Source of the DNA: Lentisphaeria bacterium
GTDB lineage: Bacteria > Verrucomicrobiota > Lentisphaeria > Victivallales > Victivallaceae
Reading direction: 5' to 3'
Length of the DNA stretch: 58,208 nt
Assembly: GCA_017462015.1 (NCBI GenBank)
Contig: JAFTRX010000081.1
Coordinates: forward strand, 1-58,208
Shown here: positions 32,109-42,900 of the stretch, one piece after another
How the letters are laid out: each line of letters starts with the position of its first letter
Position numbering within the stretch: position 1 is the stretch's first letter
Program-made: the position numbers and the translations under genes
The notes under the pieces: model-generated
The model's database searches: none
What the model saw: the letters and a program-made list of their open reading frames with translations, nothing else
Told to the model about the DNA's origin: nothing

Positions 32109-34235
32109 TTACTTTTTTAGCTGCAACGAAAGTTCTTTGATCTCTTTCATTGAAAGCGCCCGGCTGTAAATGCGGCAATCTGCCAGATAGACTTCAGCGT
32201 TTTCGTCTTCACGTCCAAGCGTGATACGACCAGTAGAAGTACCGTATTCAATATACTTTGTCTCGCCCAAAAGTACGCCATCTACATAAAAACTAAAGGT
32301 GTCTTTATGTACTGTAACGGCGTAGTGATGCCATTGCGTATAATCTATTGTTTCAGGGGTATCGATATACGCTTCGGAATAGTTCATGTCTACCTTAAGC
32401 CGTGTTTTCTCGAGCCCGAAAAGAAAATCTCCACCGCCGGAAGAAGGCGCACCAAAACCCACCAAAACACGGAACCTGGAAACCTCCAAAGGTGTTTTAG
32501 CGTAGCACGAAATGGTTCGATCAGTTCGAGCTATCGGTGTGTCGAAAGTGGAGCACTCTATATTTGTAGTCGGAATATATGCACAAGGTACACCATCGAC
32601 ATTTTCAAAAGTAACATCCGCCGGTATGATCAATGTATGCCCGGTTGGGGTGGTTGTCGATGCATCCGATAGCGGGGCGTGAAAAGTAAGGTAAGAAGTA
32701 ATGTCGTCGGGTGTCTCGTCCGTTGTCAACAACTCTTTCCAAGCGCGGCTTATCTCCGCTTCGCTCAGCACCCGGTCAAAGGCGTACATGGGGCCGAAGT
32801 AAACCACTTCGCCGGTGAAGCCATTATACGGTTGACGGAAAAAGAGATAATTAAGTGAATCAGTCCATGGCATGCCTGCCCACCCCACATCATGCGCGAT
32901 GACCCGAAGTTCGTTATTCAGATACAGCTTAAATTGCGCGTCATCATAAATCAAAACAAACTGCAGCCATTTGCCATTATATGCTTCATAATACTTTTTG
33001 TAATCAGACGAGTAGCCGGGAGCACCTTGGACCTTAAAACCGTAGTTCGGGTCAAAAGCTATACCGAGTTCGACACCCTTGGGTCTATCTACCGGAGTTG
33101 TATGCCCGGTTGTATCGACCAACTCTTTTGACAGCAGGAAGAAGCCGCTTGAGGTATTTCCCCATGTATTACAAAACACCGTTCCCACCAGCGACAACTG
33201 ATTGAACGGCGGCGGCGGGTTGGGATAGTATTCAGGACAGGAAATCGACAGCGACTTGCTTAACGGAATGTAAGCATAGTTGTCGCGGGAACGGAGATGC
33301 TCGGTACTGTCAATTCCCGCCGTATCGATATCCATGTATATGCATGGCACTCCGTTGACTAAAGTTTTATGTATATAAGGTACGATTCTCCCTTGAACCG
33401 CAACCCCCTCACCAGTGCCCGGATTGCAATACATCACGGCGTTGCTTTCCATGTCGCCGGGGTCATGCCCCAGAGAGTTACCGATAAGTTTGCCATCGAA
33501 AGCGTTGTACATTTCACCTGTTTTTGGGGTGATATCAAAACCTTTAAACGCGGTGATGGTATCGGCAAAAATCCAGTCCATTTCTTCCGCATTGTATCTG
33601 GTAGCAAGCTTACCGTTCAATACCAGCGGCTGTTCCGGTTTGTCGGTTATGGTGGTGGCGATACCGACATTGACCGCCACGTCATACTCCATATTGTACC
33701 ATTCGGTAACACTGGTCGGGATCTCTTCTGCTGCTGCACAAGCGACCGCCGAATAAGGCTCGCTGTCCCCTTCACGCGGAGTTATCACCCAATAGTTACT
33801 GCCCCAATTTTCCCACTCGGAGTCATCGTAATACATTATCCAGTAGTTTTTGGATTCATGTTTGTATATGCGCTTTTTCTCATCCGGTTCATAATAGGTG
33901 TCCTCGGTGACAATATATTTGCCATTGGCGTCGGAGTAGTCCTGTCCCCAATCCTCCTCCTGATTTCCGACATAGCCTATTTCGGAGACGGTGATTTCCG
34001 TCACTCCTCTAAACGCCGGTGAGTAGGGGATAAATTCCGTGATCTTCGCCACGGAGAAGCCGTCCCCGGAGACGGGAATCTCCGGGGGAGTGTAAGTACC
34101 CGTGACTCTGCCCTCTCTGCCGTAACCGACATAGTCTTTCAGCACGGTTTCGGGGGTGATGGTGGCATCGGAGGTGTCGACTCCGTTGCCGACCATTGAG
34201 TAGGGGAGATATAAATTGGTGGGCCTATCAGACAT
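32109..34235 (-). CDS. LamG-domain tail spike/receptor-binding protein
   Basis: 708 aa from the ATG at 34235 (8-bp overlap with the preceding fibre gene). The N-terminus (NLYLPYSMVGNGVDTSD, TPETVLKDYVGYGREG) is a phage tail repeat pattern. Two concanavalin/LamG-like lectin domains follow, each with WLQFVLIYDDAQFKLYLNN or WHHYAVTVHKDTFSFYVDG and a VLSEAEISRAWKEL or ALSMKEIKELSLQL ending. It probably binds host surface glycan. Part of the tail-fibre operon. Confidence 0.72.
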   Translation of the reverse strand: MSDRPTNLYLPYSMVGNGVDTSDATITPETVLKDYVGYGREGRVTGTYTPPEIPVSGDGFSVAKITEFIPYSPAFRGVTEITVSEIGYVGNQEEDWGQDYSDANGKYIVTEDTYYEPDEKKRIYKHESKNYWIMYYDDSEWENWGSNYWVITPREGDSEPYSAVACAAAEEIPTSVTEWYNMEYDVAVNVGIATTITDKPEQPLVLNGKLATRYNAEEMDWIFADTITAFKGFDITPKTGEMYNAFDGKLIGNSLGHDPGDMESNAVMYCNPGTGEGVAVQGRIVPYIHKTLVNGVPCIYMDIDTAGIDSTEHLRSRDNYAYIPLSKSLSISCPEYYPNPPPPFNQLSLVGTVFCNTWGNTSSGFFLLSKELVDTTGHTTPVDRPKGVELGIAFDPNYGFKVQGAPGYSSDYKKYYEAYNGKWLQFVLIYDDAQFKLYLNNELRVIAHDVGWAGMPWTDSLNYLFFRQPYNGFTGEVVYFGPMYAFDRVLSEAEISRAWKELLTTDETPDDITSYLTFHAPLSDASTTTPTGHTLIIPADVTFENVDGVPCAYIPTTNIECSTFDTPIARTDRTISCYAKTPLEVSRFRVLVGFGAPSSGGGDFLFGLEKTRLKVDMNYSEAYIDTPETIDYTQWHHYAVTVHKDTFSFYVDGVLLGETKYIEYGTSTGRITLGREDENAEVYLADCRIYSRALSMKEIKELSLQLKK

Positions 34236-35412
34236 TGGTAGTTCCCCACTGCGGAACTTCCGCCGCCTGTCCTTCGACTTTCCAGCGAAGGCCTGAATTA
34301 TCGGAGCCAAAAATCCGCACCTTCATACTCTCGACAGTGAGATCGAAGCCGCTTACACCTGCTGGTTGAACAGTGCCGTTGGTGTTTGAGGAAGTGTGGC
34401 CCACTGCCAAAAAGTAATTAGTGTCCTTCATCTTTTTGGAAAATGTGACTGTAACCATTTTAGTGGCAGTCGCATCGGGGACGATGCCGCCCTGTTCGAC
34501 CCAGCCGGATTTGTAGAGCCGATACCAGCTGCCATCATCGTTGACCTTGCTTTCGACCACGAAGTCAGCGGAGCCGGTAACGTTAGTCAGGTCGACTTTA
34601 GCTTGAAGGCGCATTTCTGCCATGAGCCTTTCGACATATTCGGTAAAAGCGTCCGCGTCGAGCTTCGAGCTGGGGGTAACTTCATCATAAACATGGATGC
34701 AGTAAACGCCGTGGAGCTCTGGGTCGTAAGGTTCCTGAGCGACCAAACCGGACTTTGCCGGGTCGGGGGTAATGCCCTGCGCCAGCTTGTTGTTTGCACC
34801 ATCGCCTCCAGATTGTTTCGTACCGACCTCGACTCCATAAAGACGGTCGTTAAAATTTGCGACATAGACGTCGCTGGAATCCTCATATATACCATAGTTT
34901 TTGGTGCCGTCGGTAAACCCCAACGCCATGCCGTTCCCGCGAACAGAAGTAATCGCGTTGAAAGGCACGCCCGGATGCCACGTCGGAAGCCGCAAGTCGC
35001 CGTTGTCGTACTTCACGAAGGCAAGCACAACGCCGTGTGCGGCCAAGTCTTTGTTGTAAGTGTCCTCGTCAATGCACAAGTAGCTTTGGCCTCGCTCGGC
35101 AAGCCAGTTCCAGAACTGCTTATGCCGGGTCTTACATTCAGGGATAATGCCGCCATCAAGAACGTAAGCTCCCTTGGGAGCAATCTTACTGATATTGTGG
35201 AAGATGTCACCGATCTGGCGGCCCACGCCGCCGCTTCCGGGCATATTGTTCGGGGTGAAACTGTTCAGGAAAGTTTTGACGCCGTGGGAGGTGACGGGCG
35301 TATTGTTGCCTTCTTCCACAACGTCGGTCGTTTCGATCAGGGGCAGGACCGGCACGCCTTCGCGGTTTTTGATGACGACCTTCAAGGCCTTTATGGTTTC
35401 AGTATCGGGCAT
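34228..35412 (-). CDS. Tail fibre protein with collar-like segment
   Basis: 394 aa from the ATG at 35412 (AAGGAG with 7-nt spacing; the ATG at 35418 is too close to the SD). Contains QIGDIFHNISKIAPKGAYVL, typical of tail collar/fibre proteins, and a C-terminal WVEQGGIVPDATATKMVTV block found at fibre tips (gp53-like). It follows the next fibre gene with almost no gap. Confidence 0.7.
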   Translation of the reverse strand: MPDTETIKALKVVIKNREGVPVLPLIETTDVVEEGNNTPVTSHGVKTFLNSFTPNNMPGSGGVGRQIGDIFHNISKIAPKGAYVLDGGIIPECKTRHKQFWNWLAERGQSYLCIDEDTYNKDLAAHGVVLAFVKYDNGDLRLPTWHPGVPFNAITSVRGNGMALGFTDGTKNYGIYEDSSDVYVANFNDRLYGVEVGTKQSGGDGANNKLAQGITPDPAKSGLVAQEPYDPELHGVYCIHVYDEVTPSSKLDADAFTEYVERLMAEMRLQAKVDLTNVTGSADFVVESKVNDDGSWYRLYKSGWVEQGGIVPDATATKMVTVTFSKKMKDTNYFLAVGHTSSNTNGTVQPAGVSGFDLTVESMKVRIFGSDNSGLRWKVEGQAAEVPQWGTTNV

Positions 35413-35414
35413 AA

Positions 35415-36014
35415 TCATTCTCCTTCTTCTTCAGGGGTTTCACTATCTTCTTCAGTATTTTCGTCATCTTCAGGAACTTCCGGGAGGAAGCCGGGAGGAG
35501 GCTCGATCTCCGTTTCGCCGAGCGATACATAGCTGACATCGAGCGCGATGGCGGCGTCAACTTCCGTTTTTGAGTAGGTCTCAGTTTTGAGGTATACATC
35601 GGCGGAGTTGGCTTTCTTGGCAAGAGCGGCGCTGACCTGTTCAACGGTAACGTACACGCCTTCCGGCAGAGGCTCATCCGGGTCGACCGTTATGGTAGAG
35701 CCGCCGAGATCGACCCAATCCCAATCCGGGGCATCAGTGGCGCCCTTATTGACCGGAATGTACTTGGTGTACCCTTCACCAATTTCAGCAGGAACGCAGT
35801 AAATCAACCGGTGGTCAGCGGTGTCCGCTGAAGGCAGAGCGCTGACGACCAGAGCAAGCTCACTGATGAGCTCAGCTCGTTTTGCATAGTCCGTCAGGTC
35901 GAGGTACTGGTTGTTGGGCATGATGACGCCGGAGGCGCGGGCGATCGGGTACAGTGGCGTTCCGTTGGCATCGCGGAACTGGATGCTGTACCCCGTAGAG
36001 GTAGTTTCAGACAT
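35415..36014 (-). CDS. Tail fibre subunit
   Basis: 199 aa with fibre-shaft sequence VYLKTETYSKTEVDAAI and a very acidic, proline-rich end (PEVPEDDENTEEDSETPEEE). SD GGAGG. Middle of the three-gene fibre set. Confidence 0.65.
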   Translation of the reverse strand: MSETTSTGYSIQFRDANGTPLYPIARASGVIMPNNQYLDLTDYAKRAELISELALVVSALPSADTADHRLIYCVPAEIGEGYTKYIPVNKGATDAPDWDWVDLGGSTITVDPDEPLPEGVYVTVEQVSAALAKKANSADVYLKTETYSKTEVDAAIALDVSYVSLGETEIEPPPGFLPEVPEDDENTEEDSETPEEEGE

Positions 36015-36029
36015 GTTATATCCTCCAAT

Positions 36030-36896
36030 TTAGATGGTAAAAGTTGTCGGGATGCCTTCGGAGAGGACTTCGCCCGGAATCACGCGGACCGATTCAACCG
36101 TGGTGTGGTCGTCGCCATATACCGGTTTGCCGTTCATATCGACTTTTGTCCACGTCACCTTGCTGCCGATCGGCTGAACGACAGGAGACTCAATGGGAGT
36201 GTCACCCGGGTCGATGATTGTCGGGTAGACAATCTGGGTCTCACCGTAAACATCATAGGTTAAATGATATGCCGGAGCGCCGCCGGAAGCGGCGGCTTCA
36301 CCTGCCCAATACTCAGCAAGAGCAGCGTAATAGACTACCCACTCTTTAGTGGCATCCAAAGCTGCAAGCCCAGCTAAAAGCTTGTTGTACAAATCCACAG
36401 TCGGGTCGGGGTCAGTGCCGGGGTCATCACCGGGGTCGGGGTCAGTGCCGGGATCGGGGTCAATGCCGGGAGTGTAAGTCGGAGTCCCCGAAGTCGGCGG
36501 AGCGGCGATGGTGCGGCCAAGTTTTTCTGAAAGCTGCTGGATCTGCATGACGATCCGGTCGAGCTGGAGTTCCAGCCCCGTGGAAGGTATCTTGCCATTT
36601 TCGGGCAGATTGAGAGTCTGGTGTAGAGGAAGTATCCGGGATATAGCGAGCTTTTTGCCGGAAGGAAGCTGCGGGAGATTCCGGGAACCGATATTCAGAG
36701 TGATTTTAGCACCGTCTGAATAGTCGTCCTTGTCTTCGACGGAATAGTCGGTTCCGGGAATCAGGGACAAGCTTCCGCCGCCATCCTGTTCAAGAAAAAG
36801 TTTAATGTCTGACTTGTCAAAAAAACGGATATTGAAGTCAAAGACGGGAGTTTGACTGACCTCAAAAAGCAGAGTATTTTCGTTGCGTTCAAGCAT
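36030..36896 (-). CDS. T7 gp17-like tail fibre, virion-attachment subunit
   Basis: 288 aa from MLERNENTLLFEV. The N-terminal 130 residues (RFFDKSDIKLFLEQ, GTDYSVEDKDDYSDGAKITL, GLELQLDRIVMQIQQLSEKL) match the T7 tail-fibre attachment domain. A PDPGTDPDPGDDPGTDPDP linker (repetitive DNA at 36407-36471) joins a C-terminal beta part. It is transcribed from the conserved late promoter at 36930-36960. Confidence 0.75.
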   Translation of the reverse strand: MLERNENTLLFEVSQTPVFDFNIRFFDKSDIKLFLEQDGGGSLSLIPGTDYSVEDKDDYSDGAKITLNIGSRNLPQLPSGKKLAISRILPLHQTLNLPENGKIPSTGLELQLDRIVMQIQQLSEKLGRTIAAPPTSGTPTYTPGIDPDPGTDPDPGDDPGTDPDPTVDLYNKLLAGLAALDATKEWVVYYAALAEYWAGEAAASGGAPAYHLTYDVYGETQIVYPTIIDPGDTPIESPVVQPIGSKVTWTKVDMNGKPVYGDDHTTVESVRVIPGEVLSEGIPTTFTI

Positions 36897-36929
36897 GTGT
36901 ATTTGACCTTTCCTTGTCTTATGTGATTT

Positions 36930-36960
36930 AATGTAGCACAATCATAATTAAAATATTTCC
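36930..36960 (-). promoter_or_regulatory. Late promoter motif, copy A (tail fibres)
   Basis: On the minus strand GGAAATATTTTAA (36960-36948) and GTGCTACATT (36939-36930), with exactly the spacing of three other copies. It lies between the giant gene and the fibre operon. Confidence 0.7.
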
Positions 36961-36965
36961 GTGGC

Positions 36966-39900
36966 TCAAAACCACGACTTTTTCCGTTTCGGTTTGCTTG
37001 CCTCAAGCCAACGCATAATACGCCTGATCTCCCGGGAAGAAACATACAGACCCATTCCAATTGTCCGAGAGGCCGCCGGTCCGGCAGACATGAGTACATC
37101 TCCCGTTGCCTGCAAATAATCAAGCCATTGGACTTCGCTTTTACCGGAAATGTCATTTGCTATGTTAGAGAAATCTCTCGAAAGATTATCAACTATCGGC
37201 ACAAGGGATCTGGGTTGCCGGTCAAAAAAGTTTCCGGTAACAATGCCGCGAATTGTTTTTCCGAGATACCAGATTGCATCAAAGTTTCCAAGAATCCATC
37301 CGGCGACATAATCTTCCCAATCATCAAGGTAATCGGCGAAGTTGATACCATGCCGGAACGCGGAAGCAATAAAATTCATAGACGTAGTAACCAAAATATG
37401 ATTGACTACAATCCGCCTGATCATCTCGTTTCGATTCTCCGGGGTTTTATCTTTTATGTATTTCCGTATAGAAGAGATTTCCAAGCCAAGTTGCTGCATT
37501 GGGCTGGTCATATAAGCGGTAACAGCTCGCATCGCTCCGGAGTTAATATTGAAAGAATTTCTATCTTTCATTGCTCCGGACTGCTGCGTTTCATCCGTTG
37601 CCCGTTTCCACATTTGAAAAGCATATTGCTCAGCTTCCGCTTTAGACATTCCCTTTGCCATTCCATGTTTAAGGAAATAATCATACGCCATATATCCCCA
37701 GAACAAAGCACCTTTTTGATCGCTCCAAGTGGTCAATGCAAGAGATTTTTCGAGCAAAGCATCTGACAGCGGAGAAATGTTTTTTTTCCGGAATACATCC
37801 GTCATCCGTCTGATTGCAGGATCAAAACCGCCATTGGCCCGGTTTGCAAGATAGCCGGAAATCTTGACTTGTGAAATAAATTTTTGATACTGCGCAGAAT
37901 TACGATCAATCGCAATCCGCTTCAATAATTCATGAGGAGGCACATAAAGACTGTATGCAACGCCACCGGCAAACTGACTTGCAACCGATTTCATATTCAA
38001 TGCGATGTTTGCAGGGAAAAACATCTCATTAAAATAATTTGCAATATTGTCATAAATTTTGCCGGGATCGCCGCCTGTCGCCAAAAGTTCAATACGTTTT
38101 TTCCACACATTCCACGCATCATTGCCGAACTCCTTGATCAAAACATTCTGCACATCGATGCTGCTGTAAAGGCTTCTCAATTCCCGAACGGTCTTACTCC
38201 AAGCAATAAAATGAGCAGTTTCCATTTGTTTCCGCATAAAGAGAGAAACAAATCCGCTCTGTATGTCGATCGGCAATGTGTGAAATCTTCTCGCTGTAAG
38301 AAAATTGGCAGAAACTGTCATCCCACCGGCAGAATTGCCGAAACCGGCATCCTGTATTTGAGTTCTGACGCTGCCTTTAAAATCAGCATACCAAAAATTT
38401 TCATGTTCGGGCAAATGAACGCCATACCTTTCAAAGACAGCAGCATCAAGCTGTGGATTTTGTTTTTTCACAATATCCCGCAATGCATACCCCATTTCTA
38501 AAGCTCCCGGATGATTTTTTTGCAGCCATTCTTTGATTGCAGATATTTTTTCTTCCGTGAAACCATTAAAAGTCATATTAGTTTTGTAATAAGGCTGCTC
38601 GGCTGTAAGAATTATTTGCACGGCCTGCTCCGGAGATACAGACAAAGTTTTCTGCTGCTTCAGAGCAGTAGGATCTGCAGACTGGATTTTTATTCTCCGG
38701 ACACTGTGATCATTGCCATCCGAGTCAAAATAAGCCTTCATTGCTGCACTGTCGATATCATCCCCCATATCCCGCTCCTGGTAGATATCTACACCGGCAT
38801 CATATTCATGGATACGGGCTGTCGCCGAAGCTATTGCAATATCATCCAATTTAAAAATCTGTCTTTTATCCTTTAACAACTCAGCAAGGAATGGCGTTGG
38901 TTCAGCTAAATCAAAAGCGACAACTTCATTGCCATTAGTATCGGCGTACACACGCAATCCATTTTTGGTGATCGCCACTGTATAACGTTTGCCAGAAACG
39001 GTATCCGGAGCATTTTCTATTTTGCGTAATTCAGAATAAAGTTTTTTTGCATTTTCCAAATCTCCAACTCTGACTATGCCGTTGACAGCAGTGTCTGAAT
39101 TGATATCCTCTAAAATTTTTCTGGCGTGTTCTAAAACGAATGTTGCAGAGGTCACAGGACGGCCGGCAGAGAAATTAGAATATTTCACAAGATTCTCCGG
39201 CGTCACATTTTTTGGCTGATTTTCGGCAATTCTTGTTGCACCGTACACATCGATAACAATACCGGTGTCCTGGACTTTGGTGAGAGAACGCAAAAATTTA
39301 CCACGTTCGACAAGGCTCTTCAATCCTTTTTCTTTAAAAAATTCATCAAGTTTAGCTTGCGCTTCACGTTTCAATGTTTGTTCCAACTCACTGGAATCCT
39401 CAATCATTTTTAATATTTTACCATGCTCACTGCGGTAAAAATCGGCATCATCGCTGATTCTTGAAAATTCCCGAAGCAACTGGGTATCAGAAAGCGAACT
39501 TACTGCGAATTCTTTTGCATAATTTCTGGTGAGATCAAGGAAACGACGATCTGGAACATTTAAATCACCAAGAGTCATTTCGCTGCGAAGCTTTTCCCTG
39601 GTCTGCCGTATCCGTAGCGCACGTTCCATCATGGTCGTCATGAACTCTTCACGACCGCTTTGGATGAACTTTTTAAGCATATCAAAACTTTTCTGAACAG
39701 CCTCTGGGGTTTTCATATCGAGGTTGCCGTAGTGCTCCAGATAGAAAAGATCATTTTCGTTCTTCTTCAATTCCGATTGGAGACGCGCAATTTCTTGAGC
39801 TCGTTCGACATCATCGCCGGAATCCATCATCCCATCCAGTTGATCCTGAAGTGCAGCCACTTGCTCGGCAGCAAAGCTTCGGAGCACAAGCACTGTTTCG

Positions 39901-42900
39901 GGGTTCATGCGCGAAATCAGATTGATACGGTCAAGAGCTGTTTGACGTTCTCCCATCGGAGAATAGGGAACATTTTTCGCGGTACGTCTGCTTCGATTTT
40001 GCTCGAGCATTTTGTGGATTTCACTAATAAAGTGATCTCGACGGATATTTTTCGCCCTTTGCCGCATTTTATCGAGCAAGCGGTCGAATTCATGCTGCCG
40101 CCGTCCTTCCGGGTATTTATTTGTAGGAGCAGTAGGATATTTCAATAAACCGACAATACCATTAATGAATTCACCGCGATTTTCTCTCTCCAGATGCTTG
40201 TGGGCAAAAGTAGCAGCTTCACGCTGTAATCTGGCAGCATCCTGATTACCTTTGAAAATTTTATCTTTCAGTTCGGCAAGTTTATTCTGCATCTCTTCCC
40301 AAGCAACTTTACGTGCTGCTTTATAAGCTTGTGCATAAGTAGCAGCATTTGCACCTTCTTGAACTAAAGCAGCATTAATTGCCTCAATATCCTTTTTTCC
40401 GGGAGAGAATGGAGCCTCCTTGCCAAACATTTTTTTATAAAGTTCCTTGTAAACAGCCCGGTTATTTTTTACAAATTCCGGATTTACTACCGGTCGTCCG
40501 GACTCAAGAATAGAGATGACTTCATCTTCGATTCGATAACGTTCCTGCTGCATAAAGTCATCTTCAGACAGCAATTCATCCTTATACTTTTTGTATTGGG
40601 AGATAATATCGGTACGCTGCAAGTTCCGGAGGAGGTCGATAATTTCTTCCTGGACATCCTTTAGCTCTCTGCCGCTTTCGCGGGCATAAGCTTGAGCGAC
40701 TTCATCGAGCTGGGTTCCGGAAACTTTGGCAAGAGCCTTGTCGCGTTTGGCAAGATATTTACGGTAAGCGGCATCGGACTCATTGGGCTTCTGACGGCGT
40801 TTGACTGAGTATTTCCGATACTCCGGAGTGATAAAAGTTCCGGTAAATTCATCCCCGGCAAAAGCCATTCCGGGATTGATCTTGAAATCTTCTCCGGCAA
40901 ATCCGACGATGAAGTCAAAGAGCGGGTTGAAACTTTTGAAATATGCCCAGGCATTGACGGCGTTTTGTGCGGCAACATATTTCTGCCGGGCGGAACGGTT
41001 TTCGCTGATGGCAAGTTGAGCGATAACGATCGCCTCATCGGGATCTAGGGTAATGCCGTACTTTTCTTTGAATCTCCGGGCATATTCAGCACCATCCTGA
41101 TCGAGGAAAGGCCCGACACAATCTTGCATCGCTTTGACCTGGAGCTTCAGTTCCTCACTGGCATTGCTGTTGAGGGTAAAGAGCGCACCGTTCCCGTCCG
41201 ACTTGTCCGACCTGTCCGTTCCCGTCCGCTTACCCTCCATAGCTCCGTCCGGAGCGGCGGAGGGTCCGTTTTTGTCCGTAGAGCTTGCATTTTCCGGATT
41301 TTGTGATATATTATTGATATGCTCCGGGCTTGAGGCGGACCCCGCTTTTTGCGAATTTACTTCGCCCGGGGCTCTTTTATTGCTATAAAAGCTTCTAAAA
41401 AAACCTTTCCAACTTGTTACAAGAGTGTATCGAATACCATCAACAGAAATTCTATATTTCTTGTTTTTGGTTTTCCGGTTACGTTTATTTTTAGTTTCAC
41501 TTGGCTTTGGCGTTTGCGCCAATGCTAACGGCAAAAATCTTTCCACTTCTTCAGGTGTTACAGGCCCTTTGCTTGGCTTAAAACCTTCTGCATCCAGATG
41601 CAGTTTCAGAGCATGACTGTTTTTTCCGTCAAAGTGTACGGTGTTACCGTTTCTGGTAATACTTCCACCATACAATATTTTCTTCATAACATCGACACCG
41701 TTTTTCGGAGTCATGGCAAGAATATCTCTTTTCTGCGCTTCGGTAAACGGTTCTGCCAAAAACCTCACCCCATCGCCGTCTCTGCTTGCAGTTCTGCGCC
41801 GGTCTCTGGCGGCTTTTGCGGAGCGGAAGATGATGTTGGCGATATCGTCATCGGAAAAGTGCTTGACCATGATGCCGTGATTATGGAACCAGATGCGGAT
41901 GTTGGAGATCATGCGCTTGAACCAGTTCGGTTTCTGCACAGTATATCCGGTGGCGGCGGCCCAATCTTTGACCAGCTGGCGGCGATCGGCGAGGTTGTGT
42001 ATATCGATATTGTTTTCTTTGGCAAAAGCATCGATATCGGCTTGATTGTCGGCATAAACTTTTCGATAGTCGTATCCTCCCGTTTCGGCGAGATCCGCGA
42101 GGAACTCTTCGGCGGCGATGCGGCGGTTTTCTTCAGACAGCTCTTTAAAGATCTGATTGCCTTCGCCGTCAAAGAGAGGCTTGCCCTCTTCATCAACTTC
42201 CGCTTCGGCAAGGTTGTACTCTTTTACGATGCGGGCCAGCTCCGGATTATCGAAGTTGTCAGCATAGATATTATCGAGCAGGGTATCCATATTCGCTTTG
42301 AAAGCGGCGCGCAATCCGAAGTGGAGACCTGCTTCGTGAGCAAGCACGCGGGGGACTTCGGAAGGGCGGACACTTTGAGCGTTGATAAAGATTTTGCCGT
42401 TATGGTAAAAAGCCGGATACATTTTCCCGAGGACAGCAGATTGGATTTCGGGAGTGCTGTTTTCGATAATGGTCAGTATTTCCGCCGGAAGCTGCGCTTT
42501 GATAAGAGCGATTTGATCGGCATCCCAGTTGGTAAGTTGAGTGACGACATCGGCGGAGTAACCCAGCCGGGAAACCGTATCGGCAACAGCGTTGGCAGTA
42601 TCCTGCGGATCATGCGGGAGAAAACGGACGAGCTTCAAGGTCTGACCGGCGGCTTCGGAATCAGCTGCAGCCTCTTCTGAAACAGCAACACTTCCGGCAT
42701 CATCGGGAGAAGCAGTCTCCTCCACTCGCGGAACGTTGGTCTGTTGTTTATCCAAACTCCGGATATACTGGTGAACCGAGATCATTTCGGCAGCGCGGGC
42801 AATCTTGGCAGGATCAGCCGCATCGTTGAGAACCATAAGCGTATCGAGCAGATACTTCTCATCCGGAGCAAGATCGTTCTGACGGTTCTGCAGATCGGCG